A DNA stretch of 64,000 bases. Source: Ignavibacteria bacterium (GTDB lineage: Bacteria; Bacteroidota; Ignavibacteria; Ignavibacteriales; SURF-24). Location: positions 17,378 through 81,377 of the forward strand of contig JAAXKN010000020.1 in the NCBI GenBank assembly GCA_025612375.1, written 5' to 3'. This document shows, piece by piece, positions 8,857 to 18,537 of this stretch (positions are counted from its first letter, which is position 1; each line of letters opens with the position of its first letter). Made by a program: the position numbers and the translations under genes. The notes below the pieces were generated by a model. It was not told where the DNA came from and ran no database searches. It saw only the letters and a list, made by a program, of their open reading frames with translations.

Positions 8857-10614
8857 ATGAATAAAAAACTATTAATAACTTTTATGCTTGCCCTCTTTCT
8901 TCCTGCGGCCATTTCCGCCCAGGTAATTGAAAGAATTGACATTGCAGGCGGTCTTTTCAGCAAGACCGAGTACCTGGGCTGGAGCGGTGTACGCAGAGGT
9001 ATGAAGGTTTTTCCGGCTATTCTGGACAGCGTAAAAATAAACCTCACAAGGCACCTTTCTGAAAGGGGATACTACCACCCGGCATTTGAAGGCACGGGGC
9101 TTATTGCAGAGGCAGACACCGGAGGCGCAGTTCTTAAGATCAGCGTTCAGCCAGGGGGCCCGACTTACGTAAGGAATATCTCCATTCTGGAGGCAGGAGC
9201 AGATTCAGCATACTTTACGAGGCTTTTCGGCTTCATGAAAGATCAGGTATTAGTAAAGTCAGAACTTGAAGAAAACATTTCATCGGCCCTGGATTACCTG
9301 CAGGAAAAAGGATTCCCGTTTGCAAAGGTAATCCTTAGTTCTGTCTATTTTGAAAAAGATACAGTCCTGTCGCGGGATGCAGCCGATTTATTCTTAAAGA
9401 TAGACCGGGGGCAGGTGACCAGGATTGACGAGGTGAAGATAAAAGGGAATTCGAAGACCTCAGGGAGCGTAATATTAAGGGAACTAAGAATTAAGACGGG
9501 GGGGCTTTACTCTCAGAGGCTCGTTGAGGAGGTCCCGCAGAGGCTCGGCCGTCTGAGGTTTTTTGAGCCTGTTGAAGAGCCTTCATATTATCTTAATCCG
9601 AAAGGCGAAGGCGTACTGCTTATAAATGTAAAAGAAAAAGAGACGAACAATTTTGACGGCATACTGGGCTACCTGCCGGGCGCCGAGGGGCAAAAGGGAT
9701 ATCTGACGGGGCTTGTTAACGTTACGCTGCGCAACATTCTGGGAACAGGAAGAGCGGCGGCAATAAAATGGCAGCAGCTGGACAGGTACTCTCAGGACCT
9801 GGAACTGAGGTATCAGGAGCCATGGCTATTTAATTTTCCTTTCAATGTAAATCTTGGCCTTGCGCAGCATAAGCAGGATACAACATACATTCAGAGGAGA
9901 TACGAGGCTTCAGTTGAGTATCTGGCAACTGAGGACATTTCCGCCTCACTCATAATGTCTGCCGAAGAGGTAATTCCGACAGAAAACGGCTCAAACTTTC
10001 TTACTGTTTTCAACTCTTCCACTCTTTCAACGGGAGCGAACCTTAAGATTGATACAAGAGACGACTTCTACGCGCCTTCAAAAGGCGTTTACTTTCTTAA
10101 CAGCTATCTTTTCAGCAGGAAGAAAGTTAACGGTCCGGAGAGGTTTCTTACGCCTGAAGTAATAACCAGGATAAACCAGCAGCGCTTTGCCGTTGATTTC
10201 AGCATTTTCCAGGAGGTTTTCAGCAGGCAGGTAGCTGCCCTGGGTCTCCACGGCAGGGAGCTCAGGAGTTCCACCTTTGAAGTAAGCGACCTTTACCGTT
10301 TTGGCGGGGCCACTACGCTGAGGGGCTATAATGAAAACCAGTTCCTGGCAAACAGGCTCCTGTGGTCGAACCTTGAATACCGCCTGCTCATGTCGAGGCG
10401 CACATACGCCTTTTTGTTCCTTGATTCGGGTTATTACCTTAGAAGCGCCGAGCCCGAGAGGAACATACCCCGCATTTCAGGCTTCAGGACGGGCTACGGA
10501 GTGGGTATTAACCTTGAAACCGGCTTTGGTGTCTTAAGTGTCAGCTATGCACTGGGTCGAGGTGACACGTTCAGCCAGGGTAAAATACATCTTGGGCTGG
10601 TTAACGAATTTTAA
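8857..10614 (+). CDS. Omp85-family outer-membrane protein (BamA/TamA-like)
   Basis: A 585-residue outer-membrane protein. After a signal peptide (to about residue 20, AAISAQ) come three POTRA-like alpha/beta repeats to about residue 250, then a C-terminal beta-barrel of the bacterial surface antigen family. The barrel contains the conserved FGGATTLRGYNENQF, the Omp85 'RGY' motif of the loop-6 region, and ends in a terminal strand closing in Phe. It is shorter than BamA (about 750-800 residues) and closer in size to TamA or a two-partner secretion transporter. No TpsA partner or TamB is adjacent. Export or assembly of outer-membrane proteins is the family role; the specific client is unknown. 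Confidence 0.85.
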   Translation: MNKKLLITFMLALFLPAAISAQVIERIDIAGGLFSKTEYLGWSGVRRGMKVFPAILDSVKINLTRHLSERGYYHPAFEGTGLIAEADTGGAVLKISVQPGGPTYVRNISILEAGADSAYFTRLFGFMKDQVLVKSELEENISSALDYLQEKGFPFAKVILSSVYFEKDTVLSRDAADLFLKIDRGQVTRIDEVKIKGNSKTSGSVILRELRIKTGGLYSQRLVEEVPQRLGRLRFFEPVEEPSYYLNPKGEGVLLINVKEKETNNFDGILGYLPGAEGQKGYLTGLVNVTLRNILGTGRAAAIKWQQLDRYSQDLELRYQEPWLFNFPFNVNLGLAQHKQDTTYIQRRYEASVEYLATEDISASLIMSAEEVIPTENGSNFLTVFNSSTLSTGANLKIDTRDDFYAPSKGVYFLNSYLFSRKKVNGPERFLTPEVITRINQQRFAVDFSIFQEVFSRQVAALGLHGRELRSSTFEVSDLYRFGGATTLRGYNENQFLANRLLWSNLEYRLLMSRRTYAFLFLDSGYYLRSAEPERNIPRISGFRTGYGVGINLETGFGVLSVSYALGRGDTFSQGKIHLGLVNEF

Positions 10615-10685
10615 TGTTTTCAGGAATATTCCTATTTTTGCAGATAAAATCTCACTAAGATAAAAATTTCTCTAAGGGTAAACTC

Positions 10686-11528
10686 GTGAAAAAACTGGCC
10701 TCAGCTATTCAAATAATCCGCCCGTTAAACGCCCTGATAACATTACTTACCATTCTGGTCTCAGGCGTAATCTGTTCAAGGGGTGAATATCTCTGGCTGA
10801 ATATTCTTCTGGCCTCATTTTCCGGCGCCCTGGCGGCCTCGGCAGGAAACGTAATAAACGACATTATAGACATTGAAATTGACCGCATAAACCGCCCGGG
10901 AAGAGCGCTGCCCTCGGGAAAACTGAGCGTTAAAGAGGCTTATTTTCTGTACGGCCTGTTAAATTTTGCCGGACTGGTGCCGGCGGTTTTTATAAATGCA
11001 GCCTCACTGGTTATTTACCTTATCTCGGCAGCACTGATATTTCTTTACTCATACCGTCTTAAGGGAATTCCACTAATAGGAAATTTTGCTGTAGGAGTTA
11101 TGACGGCTTTGGCCTTTATATTCGGAGGGGTGGCTGTTGGAAGCTGGAAGCTTACAATAATACCGGCTTTTTTTGCCTTTCTTGTCAATCTTATACGTGA
11201 AATTATCAAGGATATGGAGGACGTTGAGGGGGACAGCAGGATGAGCGTTGTAACTTTTCCTCAAAAATACGGATTTGGCAGGACTATACGGGTAATCGGT
11301 TTTTTAACTATATTACTGATGACGTTTACTACAATCCCGTTTCTACTGCATATTTACGCAATTGAGTATTTTGTACTGATAATGAGCGGGGTGAATTTAT
11401 TATTCCTATTTTTTCTTAAACTTCTCTTTCGGCCAAAAGGAGGGCTCTTAAGGCTGCGTCTTATGAGTAATGTGCTTAAATTAAACATGGTTCTGGGCCT
11501 TATTGCAATATATCTGGGAAATAAATGA
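10686..11528 (+). CDS. UbiA-family prenyltransferase, DGGGP synthase-like
   Basis: A 280-residue membrane prenyltransferase with about eight hydrophobic segments. The two Asp-rich motifs are clear: NDIIDIEIDRINRPGRALPS near residue 58 and REIIKDMEDVEGDSRMS near residue 170. The second form, REI-KD-EDVEGD, is characteristic of (S)-2,3-di-O-geranylgeranylglyceryl phosphate synthase, the enzyme that adds the second ether-linked isoprenoid in archaeal lipids and is also found in some FCB-group bacteria. A quinone or haem prenyltransferase is less likely, because menA is present separately at 58.6 kb. The stop overlaps the rnhB start (ATGA), so the genes are translationally coupled. Confidence 0.8.
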   Translation: MKKLASAIQIIRPLNALITLLTILVSGVICSRGEYLWLNILLASFSGALAASAGNVINDIIDIEIDRINRPGRALPSGKLSVKEAYFLYGLLNFAGLVPAVFINAASLVIYLISAALIFLYSYRLKGIPLIGNFAVGVMTALAFIFGGVAVGSWKLTIIPAFFAFLVNLIREIIKDMEDVEGDSRMSVVTFPQKYGFGRTIRVIGFLTILLMTFTTIPFLLHIYAIEYFVLIMSGVNLLFLFFLKLLFRPKGGLLRLRLMSNVLKLNMVLGLIAIYLGNK

Positions 11529-12142
11529 AAAATTTTGATAACGCATTTTTGTCTGAAAGTGTGCGTCTTATTGCCGGAATAGACGAAGCCGGGAGGGGAC
11601 CGCTGGCAGGCCCTGTTGCAGCTGCCTCGGTTATTTTTGACCCGGGCGTTACGATAGGGAAAGTAAATGATTCAAAAAAGCTCTGTGAATCCTTAAGGGA
11701 AGAGCTTTACCTGGAGATTACGGAAAAGGCCCTGGCCTGGGGGGTAAGCATAGTAAGCCACGAGGAAATAGACAGAATAAACATACTTCAGGCCTCGCTT
11801 CTTGCCATGAAAAATTCACTGGAGGGCCTTTCTATTGTGCCTGACCTTGCAATAATTGACGGCAATAAGGTTTTTCCCTCGAAAATACCCACGAAAGCCA
11901 TAGTAAAAGGGGACGGAAAGTCTTTCTGCATTGCTGCAGCTTCAATAGTTGCCAAGGTTACGCGTGACCGCCTGATGAGGGAGCTTTCGGAAATTCATCC
12001 AGAATACATGTGGCATAAAAACAAGGGTTACGGCACGCGTGAGCACATAAAGGCACTCATGGAATTCGGCCCAAGCCCTTATCACAGAAAAACATTCCTG
12101 AAACACTTCATTATGGAAGAAAATGAGCCTGGAATCGAATAA
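11525..12142 (+). CDS. rnhB: Ribonuclease HII
   Basis: RNase HII removes ribonucleotides and RNA primers from DNA-RNA hybrids. The 205 residues contain the N-terminal signature AGIDEAGRGPLAGPV (catalytic Asp20-Glu21), the later acidic residue in LAIIDGNKV, and the conserved SFCIAAASIVAKVTRDRLM helix. The length is normal. The start overlaps the prenyltransferase stop by 4 bases, and its end overlaps yraN by 20 bases, so the three genes form a tight unit. The rnhB-yraN pairing is common in bacteria. Confidence 0.96.
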   Translation: MKNFDNAFLSESVRLIAGIDEAGRGPLAGPVAAASVIFDPGVTIGKVNDSKKLCESLREELYLEITEKALAWGVSIVSHEEIDRINILQASLLAMKNSLEGLSIVPDLAIIDGNKVFPSKIPTKAIVKGDGKSFCIAAASIVAKVTRDRLMRELSEIHPEYMWHKNKGYGTREHIKALMEFGPSPYHRKTFLKHFIMEENEPGIE

Positions 12143-12482
12143 GGCAGGCCGGGAAGGGGAGGAGATGGCCGTCCGGCTCTTAATGAGCAAAGGCTTTAAG
12201 GTAGTTGAAAGGAACTACCATTTCGGCAAAGGAGAGCTGGATATTGTGGCCCGGGATGGGGAGACACTGGTATTTGTTGAAGTAAAGTACAGGCAGAACA
12301 TGGAATACGGGGAGCCGGAATACAGCATTACACCCCAAAAAATCAAACAGATCAAGAAAGTAGCCCGCTGTTATCTTTTCGAGAAGCATATTGATGAGGT
12401 TGCCTGCCGATTTGATGTTGTGGCAATTCTGGAGGAAAAGCCGGGCAGTCCGGTAATAAATTACTATAAAGATGCCTTCTGA
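12123..12482 (+). CDS. YraN/UPF0102 family endonuclease-like protein
   Basis: A 119-residue protein of the UPF0102 (YraN) family, which has a restriction-endonuclease-like fold. Visible conserved elements are the N-terminal GREGEEMAV helix, the ERNYHFGKGELDIVARDG strand pair with the putative active-site Glu-Asp, and FVEVKYRQ, the E-x-K part of the PD-(D/E)xK core. The start inside rnhB (20-base overlap) gives the expected full-length N-terminus. The cellular function is not settled for the family. Confidence 0.92.
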   Translation: MSLESNKAGREGEEMAVRLLMSKGFKVVERNYHFGKGELDIVARDGETLVFVEVKYRQNMEYGEPEYSITPQKIKQIKKVARCYLFEKHIDEVACRFDVVAILEEKPGSPVINYYKDAF

Positions 12483-12653
12483 CGCTCTTTTCTATTACGG
12501 GCAAAATGCGTAAATTTTTAACTTAAATAATTTTAATTTTTGCAGCCCGAATTGTGTTAATTTAAGGATATGATTTTTTGGCACAATGTAAATTATTAAA
12601 ATGTTCAGCAGTTTTATTATCTTATACTAACCAGGGGAAACCAAGATAACTTA

Positions 12654-13448
12654 ATGCAGCTTAGTAAAACCAGAAGCGGTCAGATAAAAGAGCGGTTCAA
12701 CGAGTACTTCGGCACAATTGGAGGCCTTTCACTTTTTACAGTTGAATTCTTCAAGACGTTTTTCACCCCTCCATACGAATTTGCTGAAATAAAGAAACAC
12801 ATGGACGAGCTTGGGGTCAAGACCCTGCCGATTGTCAGTGTTACAGGTTTTATAATAGGCCTGGTTCTGGCGATGCAAAGCCAGCCCGTGCTGGTGAGGT
12901 TCGGGGCCGAGTCATTTCTGCCCGGCATGGTAGCACTTACGGTTGTAAGGGAGCTGGGGCCGGTTCTGACGGCAATAATTTTTGCCGGGCGTGTCAGTTC
13001 AGGAATCGGCGCTGAACTGGGCTCGATGAGGGTTACAGAGCAGATTGATGCAATGGAAGTTTCGGCAGTCAATCCGTTTAAGTATCTGGTTGTAACGCGC
13101 GTTATTGCCTGTACTTTGATTTTACCTGTTCTGACGGTTTATGTGATCTTTATTGCAATAATGGGCGGATATATTGCAATTACGCTCTCGCAGAGCATGA
13201 ATTTTAATTATTACGTCAATTCACTCATGCTTTCAATCCGTTTTGGCGATTTTCTGCCGGGTGTGGCAAAAACTTTTGTTTTCGGCTTTATAGTCGGGAT
13301 GGTTGGAGCCTACAAGGGCTACACGGCCGAGAACGGGACCGAAGGTGTAGGGAAAGCCTCCACGACCTCGGTAGTTGTTTCATCGCTGCTGATTCTTTTA
13401 TTTGATATGGTGCTTGTTAAAATAACATTGTGGTTATGGCCGACTTGA
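12654..13448 (+). CDS. MCE/Mla-type ABC transporter permease (MlaE)
   Basis: The membrane permease of a lipid-trafficking ABC transporter that moves phospholipids between inner and outer membranes. The 264-residue protein has about five membrane segments. Family blocks are visible: VRELGPVLTAIIFAGRVSSG followed by an ELGSMRVTEQIDAMEVSAV-like coupling region, and GCYKG-like GAYKGYTAENGTEGVG near the end. Its stop overlaps the ATPase start (TGATG), so the two are coupled. The ATPase and the MCE substrate-binding protein follow, giving a core mlaE-F-D set. MlaB and MlaC are not seen here. Confidence 0.93.
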   Translation: MQLSKTRSGQIKERFNEYFGTIGGLSLFTVEFFKTFFTPPYEFAEIKKHMDELGVKTLPIVSVTGFIIGLVLAMQSQPVLVRFGAESFLPGMVALTVVRELGPVLTAIIFAGRVSSGIGAELGSMRVTEQIDAMEVSAVNPFKYLVVTRVIACTLILPVLTVYVIFIAIMGGYIAITLSQSMNFNYYVNSLMLSIRFGDFLPGVAKTFVFGFIVGMVGAYKGYTAENGTEGVGKASTTSVVVSSLLILLFDMVLVKITLWLWPT

Positions 13449-14182
13449 TGGTAGAAATAAAAAAACTAAGCAAAACCTTTGATTCTCACAAGGTGCTGGA
13501 AAAAATTTCCCTGAATGTGGAAAAGGGGGAAAACCTAGTCGTTTTTGGCAGAAGCGGGACCGGTAAGAGTGTGCTTCTGAAGTGCATTATAGGTCTTATG
13601 ACGCCTGACGAGGGGGACATAAATGTGGACGGGCAGGATATGCTGAAGCTTTCCTACCGGCAGTTGAATGAGGTGAGAAAAAACATAGGATTTCTTTTCC
13701 AGAGCGGGGCTTTGTACGATTCAATGACTGTGAGGGAAAACCTCGCATTCCCGCTAAACAGGCACTTCAAGCTGCCCGCCTCTGAAGTGGAAGACAGGGT
13801 TATTAAAACTCTTGAAATGGTTTCTCTTGTTGATGCTGTAGATAAAATGCCTTCTGAGCTCTCCGGCGGCATGCGTAAAAGAATAGCTCTTGCGCGTTCA
13901 ATTATCACGGAACCGAAACTGATGCTTTATGATGAGCCTACAACGGGACTTGATCCCCTGACTACAAAGGAGATCAGCGAGCTGATTCTGGAGCTGCAGA
14001 AAAAACTGAATATGACTTCCATTGCCGTTACACATGACCTGATATGTGCTAATATTATTGCTGACAGGGCTATATTCCTCAAAGACGCAGTTATTGCTTA
14101 TGAGGGAACGATAAGCGAGCTTACGAGTTCGCAGGACAAATTTTTACAAAACTTTTTTAGTACGGAAGTTATTAAAGCCTAA
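13448..14182 (+). CDS. MCE/Mla-type ABC transporter ATPase (MlaF)
   Basis: The ATP-hydrolysing subunit for the upstream permease. With the ATG at 13448 the protein has 244 residues. The Walker A is GRSGTGKS (34-41), the signature motif LSGGMRKRIALARS, and the Walker B LMLYDEPTTGLDP. LSGGM-K-R is the form usual in MlaF. I chose 13448 because TGATG overlaps the mlaE stop and gives a family-like N-terminus (MVEIKKLSKTF). A GTG at 13430 or an ATG at 13436 in the same frame would add 6 or 4 residues. Confidence 0.94.
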   Translation: MVEIKKLSKTFDSHKVLEKISLNVEKGENLVVFGRSGTGKSVLLKCIIGLMTPDEGDINVDGQDMLKLSYRQLNEVRKNIGFLFQSGALYDSMTVRENLAFPLNRHFKLPASEVEDRVIKTLEMVSLVDAVDKMPSELSGGMRKRIALARSIITEPKLMLYDEPTTGLDPLTTKEISELILELQKKLNMTSIAVTHDLICANIIADRAIFLKDAVIAYEGTISELTSSQDKFLQNFFSTEVIKA

Positions 14183-14196
14183 GCTAGGAGATATAA

Positions 14197-15240
14197 ATGC
14201 TGAAAAATTTCACGGGTGCACGCCTGGGACTTTTTGTCTTTCTGGGTACCGCCCTACTGGTAACTGCAATTTTTCTTATCGGGGGAAGGGAATCCCTCTT
14301 TCAGTCAACTTTTACCATAAAAGCCATGTTTGCAACCGTTGAAGGCCTGAGAACCGGAGCACCTGTAAGGCTGAGCGGTATTAACGTGGGAAGTGTAAGC
14401 GAAATTGAAATTGCAAATGATACCACAGGACGTGTTGTTGTAACAATGAGAGTAAACTCCGATATAAAAAACTTCATACGCAAGGATACCAGGGCTACAA
14501 TTGAAACAGAAGGTCTCGTGGGCAATAAAATTGTTGTTCTTACCGTTGGAACGACAGCCTACGAGATAGTTAAAGACGGGGGCTTTGTACGCTCAAAATC
14601 ACCTGTAAGCATTGCTGAAATTATAGCCGAAAGCCAGGGGACACTCAACTATCTGAAGGATATAACAAAGGATTTTTCTGAAATAGTGTCCAAGATTAAT
14701 AACGGAGAGGGCACAATAGGTAAAATTGTAAATGATGATGAGCTCTACAATTCGGCAACACAGATTACCAAGTCGGCCGACCGGAGCCTGAATACAATTA
14801 CAACAAAGCTTAATGAGATTTCGGATATTGTAAAGAATACGACGGGTGACTTCCAGAAGATTATTTCCGACCTGGACAATACGATTCTGAAGGTGGATAA
14901 TGTAGTCGATAATGTGCGTCAGGGCAAGGGGCTTCTTGGACAGCTGGTTTCAGACAAGAGCACCTACAGCGACTCTGTAAAGGCGATAGTTAAAAATCTG
15001 ACCGCCACAACAGAACAGGTAAAAGTAGGGGCTTCAAGGTTCTCTGAGAATATGGAAGCCTTAAAGCATAACTGGCTCTTTAAGAGCTATTTTGAGGAAA
15101 GGGGCTACTGGGATGCCAACGAATATGAAAAAAACATAGACAGCAAGTTATCCGAAATAAAGGAAAAAACAAGAACCCTGGATCAGAAGATTAAGGAATT
15201 AAAATCTCTGGAGAATAATACGGGGACCAGGACACGCTAG
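14197..15240 (+). CDS. MCE-domain lipid transporter protein (MlaD family)
   Basis: The substrate-binding component, anchored in the inner membrane. One N-terminal membrane helix (about residues 8-26) precedes the MCE domain (about 37-118: VEGLRTGAPVRLSGINVGSV, then TIETEGLVGNKIV). A long helical region then runs to residue 347 with heptad-like repeats around NTITTKLNEISDIVKNT and ending in a charged coiled coil. At 347 residues it is longer than E. coli MlaD (about 183), which fits MCE proteins with a needle-like extension. It starts 14 bases after mlaF behind a TAGGAG site. Confidence 0.93.
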   Translation: MLKNFTGARLGLFVFLGTALLVTAIFLIGGRESLFQSTFTIKAMFATVEGLRTGAPVRLSGINVGSVSEIEIANDTTGRVVVTMRVNSDIKNFIRKDTRATIETEGLVGNKIVVLTVGTTAYEIVKDGGFVRSKSPVSIAEIIAESQGTLNYLKDITKDFSEIVSKINNGEGTIGKIVNDDELYNSATQITKSADRSLNTITTKLNEISDIVKNTTGDFQKIISDLDNTILKVDNVVDNVRQGKGLLGQLVSDKSTYSDSVKAIVKNLTATTEQVKVGASRFSENMEALKHNWLFKSYFEERGYWDANEYEKNIDSKLSEIKEKTRTLDQKIKELKSLENNTGTRTR

Positions 15241-15318
15241 CTCAGGACTGTTTATTAAATTCTGCCTTTTTTAACTCCTCACAAAACCTTAATTTACCGG
15301 GTTAATTTTTATTTTACC

Positions 15319-15358
15319 GGTTCAAAGAGCGCCCCCAAGAAAAGGCGCCCTTTGAACC
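15319..15358. other. Large hairpin between mlaD-like gene and uvrA
   Basis: A 15-bp imperfect inverted repeat: arms at 15319-15333 and 15344-15358 pair with one A:C mismatch around a 10-base A/C-rich loop. It ends 23 bases before the uvrA start. No T tract follows on either strand, so it is not a classic intrinsic terminator. It could be a leader structure of uvrA, an RNA-processing site, or a repetitive palindrome. Confidence 0.5.
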
Positions 15359-15381
15359 CAGATTGAACTTTCAAAACCGAT

Positions 15382-18171
15382 ATGTCAAAAAATCCTAACA
15401 ATAATTCACGCGATAAGATCATTGTAAAGGGCGCAAGAGAGCATAATCTTAAGAACCTTTCTCTGGAGATTCCGCGCAATAAACTGGTGGTTTTTACCGG
15501 TGTTTCGGGCAGCGGTAAATCATCCCTTGTCTTTGATACGATTTATGCCGAAGGGCAGCGCCGCTACGTTGAAAGCCTTTCTTCATACGCCAGACAGTTT
15601 CTGGAAAGAATAAATAAGCCCGACGTGGACTTTATTTACGGTATAAGTCCTGCTGTAGCAATTGAGCAGAAAACGGGCTCGAGGAATACACGTTCAACCG
15701 TTGGGACTACAACAGAGATCTACGATTACCTGAGGCTTCTTTTTGCCCGTATCGGGAAGACCTATTGCATTAATTGCGGAAACGTGGTAAAAAAAGATAC
15801 CGTAGGATCTGTCTCGGAGTGGCTCGAAAGCCAGCCCGAAGAGGGAAGGTTTTACATGGGCTTTCCGATGCACAGCCATGAGGGAAGGACACTCAAAGAA
15901 GAAGTTGAGCTCCTTAAAAGGCGGGGCTTTTTCAGGATATTTATTAAGGATAAGCTTGCAGACCTTAATGAAAAGTACACGCTGCCGAGGAAAAAAGAGC
16001 CGATATACGTTGTTATAGACCGCTTCAAGGTTAAAAAGGGTAAAGTAAGGGAAACGCTCTCGGAATCAATTGAAACTTCATTTAAGGAAGGGGAGGGGCG
16101 CCTTGCGGTTATTAATGCAGACAACTTTGAGGTGAAGAATTTTAACCGCTTTTACGAGTGCTGCGGAACGCGTTATGAAGAACCCGAGCCGCATTTCTTT
16201 TCATTTAACAATCCTTTCGGTGCATGCCCTGTCTGCCAGGGTTTCGGAAGGACGGTTGGAATTGACATGGACCTTGTGGTTCCAAATCCCAATCTTACGA
16301 TAGTTGAAGGTGCAATTGCCCCGTGGCGCGGCGTTAAGTACAGCAAGCATCTGAGGGATTTGGTGCGTACGGCAAAAGATCACGGCATTCCGACTCAGGT
16401 TCCGTTCAGGGAGCTTTCCGACGAGCAGGTGGAAACTATTAAAAGGGGTTATTCCGGGTTTATGGGAATTGACAGATTCTTTGAGGACCTGGAAAGCCAT
16501 ACTTATAAGATGCATATAAGGGTGCTTTTAAGCCGTTACCGCGGTTATACAACCTGTGCGGCCTGCAAGGGTTCACGCCTGAGGCGCGAGACTGAGCAGG
16601 TTAAAATCGGCGGCAGCTCAATACAGGACGTTGTAAGGCTTTCTATAGAAAAGGCTTTTCAGTTTTTCCTTTCGCTGAAGCTTACTGAATATGAGATGTC
16701 AATTGCCGAAAGGATACTTAAGGAGATCATAAAGCGCCTTACGTTCTTAAATGACGTCGGCCTGGGATACCTTACAATGGACCGCCTGAGCAGCACGCTT
16801 TCAGGAGGTGAGACACAGAGGATTAATCTTGCCACTTCACTCGGGTCTTCACTTATAGGAACGCTTTATGTTTTGGATGAGCCGAGTATAGGGCTTCACC
16901 CCAGGGACAACACGCGCCTGATCAGGATACTGAAATCCCTAAGGGATATAGGTAACACGGTCCTTGTAGTTGAGCACGACCCTGAAATGATGCACGAAGC
17001 GGATATTATTGCCGACATGGGTCCCCGTGCGGGAATCCATGGCGGTGAGATTACTGCAATGGGAAGCTATGAAGAGATATTAAAGGATCCTAATTCACTT
17101 ACGGGAAAGTATCTTTCGGGAAAGCTGACGATACCGGTTCCCGAGGTGAGAAATACAGCCGCCACAAAACTCCTTCAGATCAAAGGAGCCAGGGAACACA
17201 ACCTGAAGAATATTGACGTCGATATACCGCTTAATAAATTTGTGGTCATAACGGGCGTCAGCGGTTCGGGCAAGAGTACCTTAATTCACGACGTGCTCTT
17301 TGGGGGCGTTACAAAACTTCTCGGGGGCAACCCTCCTAAAATCGGGCGCTTTGAGGACATAAAAGGGGTGAACCAGATTGACAACATTGAAATTGTGGAC
17401 CAGTCCCCGATTGGCAGAAGCCCCCGCTCGAACCCAATAAGCTACGTTAAGGCTTATGAGCTTATACGTGAGCTTTTTGCCAATACGCACCAGGCAAGGG
17501 CAAGAGGATACAAGCCGGGCTACTTTTCATTCAACGTTCCGGGCGGGAGGTGCGAGACGTGCCAGGGTGAAGGCCATGTGAAGGTTGAAATGCAGTTTCT
17601 GGCCGATCTTTATCTTGAATGCGAGGACTGCAAGGGCACGCGCTTTAAGAAAGAGATAAGGGAGATCACCTATAAAGGGAAAAACCTCGTTGAAGTGCTT
17701 GAAATGTCTGTTGATGAGGCCTTGGAGCTTTTCAGCGACAGCAATAAAATAAGGAACTACCTGCAGGTTTTATCCGATGTGGGCCTGGGTTATATAAAGC
17801 TGGGGCAGCCCTCCAACACCCTGTCGGGAGGTGAAGCACAGAGAGTAAAGTTAGCGGCACACCTTTCCACACAGAAAGACAGTGAGCATACGCTTTTTAT
17901 ATTCGATGAGCCTACGACAGGCCTTCACTTTGATGACATCAGCAAGCTTCTTAACTGCTTTAAGATGCTGCTTGAAAGGAATAATTCAGTTGTAATAATT
18001 GAACACAATCTGGATGTAATTAAAAGTGCGGATTATATAATTGATCTTGGTCCCGAGGCGGGTGAAAAAGGGGGCGAAGTAGTAGCCTGCGGCACTCCCG
18101 AGGAGATAATTGAAGCCTCTGCGTCCTATACCGGGCAGTATTTAAAAAGCTATCTTGACGGTCAGAAGTAA
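15382..18171 (+). CDS. uvrA: Excinuclease ABC subunit A
   Basis: The damage-recognition ATPase of nucleotide excision repair. The 929 residues show two ABC modules: Walker [10 protein letters not shown] (40-48) and a second GVSGSGKST near residue 630, each with its LSGGE signature (LSGGETQRI and LSGGEAQRV) and Walker B ([13 protein letters not shown] and [13 protein letters not shown]). Two zinc-binding clusters are present (CINC...CCG with [12 protein letters not shown] pairs, and CETCQGEG with CEDCKGT). The length is normal. It is preceded by a large hairpin and followed by a strong terminator, so it is its own unit. No LexA-like box was recognised. Confidence 0.98.
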   Translation: MSKNPNNNSRDKIIVKGAREHNLKNLSLEIPRNKLVVFTGVSGSGKSSLVFDTIYAEGQRRYVESLSSYARQFLERINKPDVDFIYGISPAVAIEQKTGSRNTRSTVGTTTEIYDYLRLLFARIGKTYCINCGNVVKKDTVGSVSEWLESQPEEGRFYMGFPMHSHEGRTLKEEVELLKRRGFFRIFIKDKLADLNEKYTLPRKKEPIYVVIDRFKVKKGKVRETLSESIETSFKEGEGRLAVINADNFEVKNFNRFYECCGTRYEEPEPHFFSFNNPFGACPVCQGFGRTVGIDMDLVVPNPNLTIVEGAIAPWRGVKYSKHLRDLVRTAKDHGIPTQVPFRELSDEQVETIKRGYSGFMGIDRFFEDLESHTYKMHIRVLLSRYRGYTTCAACKGSRLRRETEQVKIGGSSIQDVVRLSIEKAFQFFLSLKLTEYEMSIAERILKEIIKRLTFLNDVGLGYLTMDRLSSTLSGGETQRINLATSLGSSLIGTLYVLDEPSIGLHPRDNTRLIRILKSLRDIGNTVLVVEHDPEMMHEADIIADMGPRAGIHGGEITAMGSYEEILKDPNSLTGKYLSGKLTIPVPEVRNTAATKLLQIKGAREHNLKNIDVDIPLNKFVVITGVSGSGKSTLIHDVLFGGVTKLLGGNPPKIGRFEDIKGVNQIDNIEIVDQSPIGRSPRSNPISYVKAYELIRELFANTHQARARGYKPGYFSFNVPGGRCETCQGEGHVKVEMQFLADLYLECEDCKGTRFKKEIREITYKGKNLVEVLEMSVDEALELFSDSNKIRNYLQVLSDVGLGYIKLGQPSNTLSGGEAQRVKLAAHLSTQKDSEHTLFIFDEPTTGLHFDDISKLLNCFKMLLERNNSVVIIEHNLDVIKSADYIIDLGPEAGEKGGEVVACGTPEEIIEASASYTGQYLKSYLDGQK

Positions 18172-18195
18172 GTTACGTTAAATCTAATTTTCCAG

Positions 18196-18237
18196 GCAGG
18201 CATATGTGGGAATACCCAGTCATATGCCTGCTTTTTT
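18196..18237 (+). terminator. Intrinsic terminator after uvrA
   Basis: An 11-bp stem (GCAGGCATATG with CATATGCCTGC) continues into an inner TGGG-AATA-CCCA helix and is followed by six T. It starts 25 bases after the uvrA stop. Confidence 0.9.
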
Positions 18238-18537
18238 CAACTATAGTCCCCAAATTTTCCCACACAGCCACAGTCAGGCGTTGCAATTTCACAGCGTAAT
18301 TTGCATAAAAACCGGAAGCCTTGAAAATGCTCTAAAAACAAACAAAATGTCTCATTTTGTAGGGGAAAGCCTTACAAAATTTGTTGAAAAATAGACTACA
18401 GAGCACCTCTATCTTGGCCTACATTAATATCAGAAAAAGACCTATACCAGCTCTTTGGATAATATGTTAAGTTCATAAGTGTTACATAATTAGCCGTATG
18501 CCAGGCAATTAAAATTCTGCGAACAAAGGAGGAATGT
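18238..18537. promoter_or_regulatory. Gene-free region with operator-like inverted repeats
   Basis: These 300 bases hold no convincing gene. Two related palindromes lie close together: ACAAAATG-TCT-CATTTTGT (18342-18360) and ACAAAATTTGT (18374-18384). Their shared ACAAAAT half-sites suggest a repressor or activator site for the small membrane-protein gene downstream. A GGAGG ribosome site lies at about 18528-18532. Confidence 0.4.

Noticed and set aside
10626..10645. Terminator after the Omp85 gene (AGGAATATTCCT)
   Set aside because: The palindrome has no loop and a weak T run, so it cannot form a standard terminator hairpin.
12578..12600. Sigma-54 promoter before the mlaE-like gene
   Set aside because: A TTGGCAC box is present, but the required GC element about 5 bases later (TTGC) is absent, reading AAAT instead.
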